DNA of 64,000 nucleotides from Psoroptes ovis. Its lineage: Eukaryota; Arthropoda; Arachnida; Sarcoptiformes; Psoroptidae. The stretch lies in contig PQWQ01000004.1 in the NCBI GenBank assembly GCA_002943765.1, positions 744,001 to 808,000 of the forward strand. Direction: 5' to 3'. Below, in pieces: positions 63,901 to 64,000 of this stretch. The translations under genes were made by a program, and so were the position numbers. Position 1 is the first letter of the stretch; every line of letters starts with the position of its first letter. The notes under the pieces were generated by a model. The model saw only the letters and a program-made list of their open reading frames with translations, did not search any database and was not told where the DNA came from.

Positions 63901-64000
63901 AAGTCATTTTCGTATATTTCAAGTCATATTATCAAGTCTTACACACACACACCGGGGATCATTTGATTAACATAATAATTGTTTTTTGGTGTCGATTTTT
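60931..64000. other. Downstream 3 kb with no supported gene
   Basis: AT-rich DNA. It contains a GC-richer patch at 61680-61860, a GAT run at 62885-62908, short GT runs near 62952-62967, an ATCA/TGAT inverted-repeat-rich stretch at 63360-63440, and a GT microsatellite at 63726-63753. A candidate DHTKD1 polyadenylation signal (AATAAA) lies near 60955. The final part may be upstream sequence of a gene beyond the window. Confidence 0.5.
63726..63753. repeat. (GT)n microsatellite
   Basis: About 28 bp of GT repeat with one A interruption near its start. Confidence 0.85.

Overview
The window is AT-rich eukaryotic nuclear DNA, most likely from an arthropod and probably an astigmatid mite of the dust-mite type (Dermatophagoides-like). 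I infer this from four things: an RR-type chitin-binding cuticle protein gene; introns that are mostly 53-131 bp with plain GT...AG borders; very long Asn, Gln, Ser, Thr, Asp and His runs inside otherwise conserved proteins; and many short foldback DNA transposons. The genus is an inference; the arthropod assignment is firmer. Nothing bacterial, viral, rRNA, tRNA or CRISPR-like was seen.

Thirteen protein-coding genes can be built by joining exons, and every junction below was checked for reading phase. On the + strand: TULP4/TUSP (2649-7848), a secreted Cys-rich protein I cannot name (16720-22929), NDUFAF7/MidA (23269-24968), GFOD1/2-like oxidoreductase (29774-31419), APC (35004-42797), ATAD3 (48097-49978), ST7 (50483-52665) and DHTKD1 (57775-60930). 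On the - strand: V-ATPase subunit F (32418-32855), ARL13 (42899-44273), an RR cuticle protein (44734-45169), RPA1 (45454-47327) and a sushi-domain type I membrane protein (52969-55523).

Layout: 1-2.6 kb has no recognisable gene. 7.8-16.7 kb is a gene desert that, together with the adjoining first intron of the secreted-protein gene, holds seven copies of one ~80 bp foldback element. 25-29.8 kb and 32.9-35 kb are empty apart from simple repeats and mobile-element remnants. 35-55.5 kb is gene-dense: APC and ARL13 converge with 101 bp between stop codons, RPA1 and ATAD3 diverge from a 769 bp shared upstream region, and ST7 converges on the sushi gene with 303 bp between stops. The last 3 kb has no gene I can support.

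There is no operon-like logic. The genes are mixed housekeeping (RPA1, V-ATPase F), mitochondrial (NDUFAF7 for complex I assembly, ATAD3, DHTKD1 for lysine/tryptophan degradation), signalling/cytoskeletal (APC, TULP4, ARL13) and surface or extracellular (cuticle protein, sushi protein, secreted Cys-rich protein). The most distinctive features are the dense population of mariner-like foldback MITEs, a second and longer foldback family with two copies, and the large low-complexity insertions in conserved enzymes and scaffolds.
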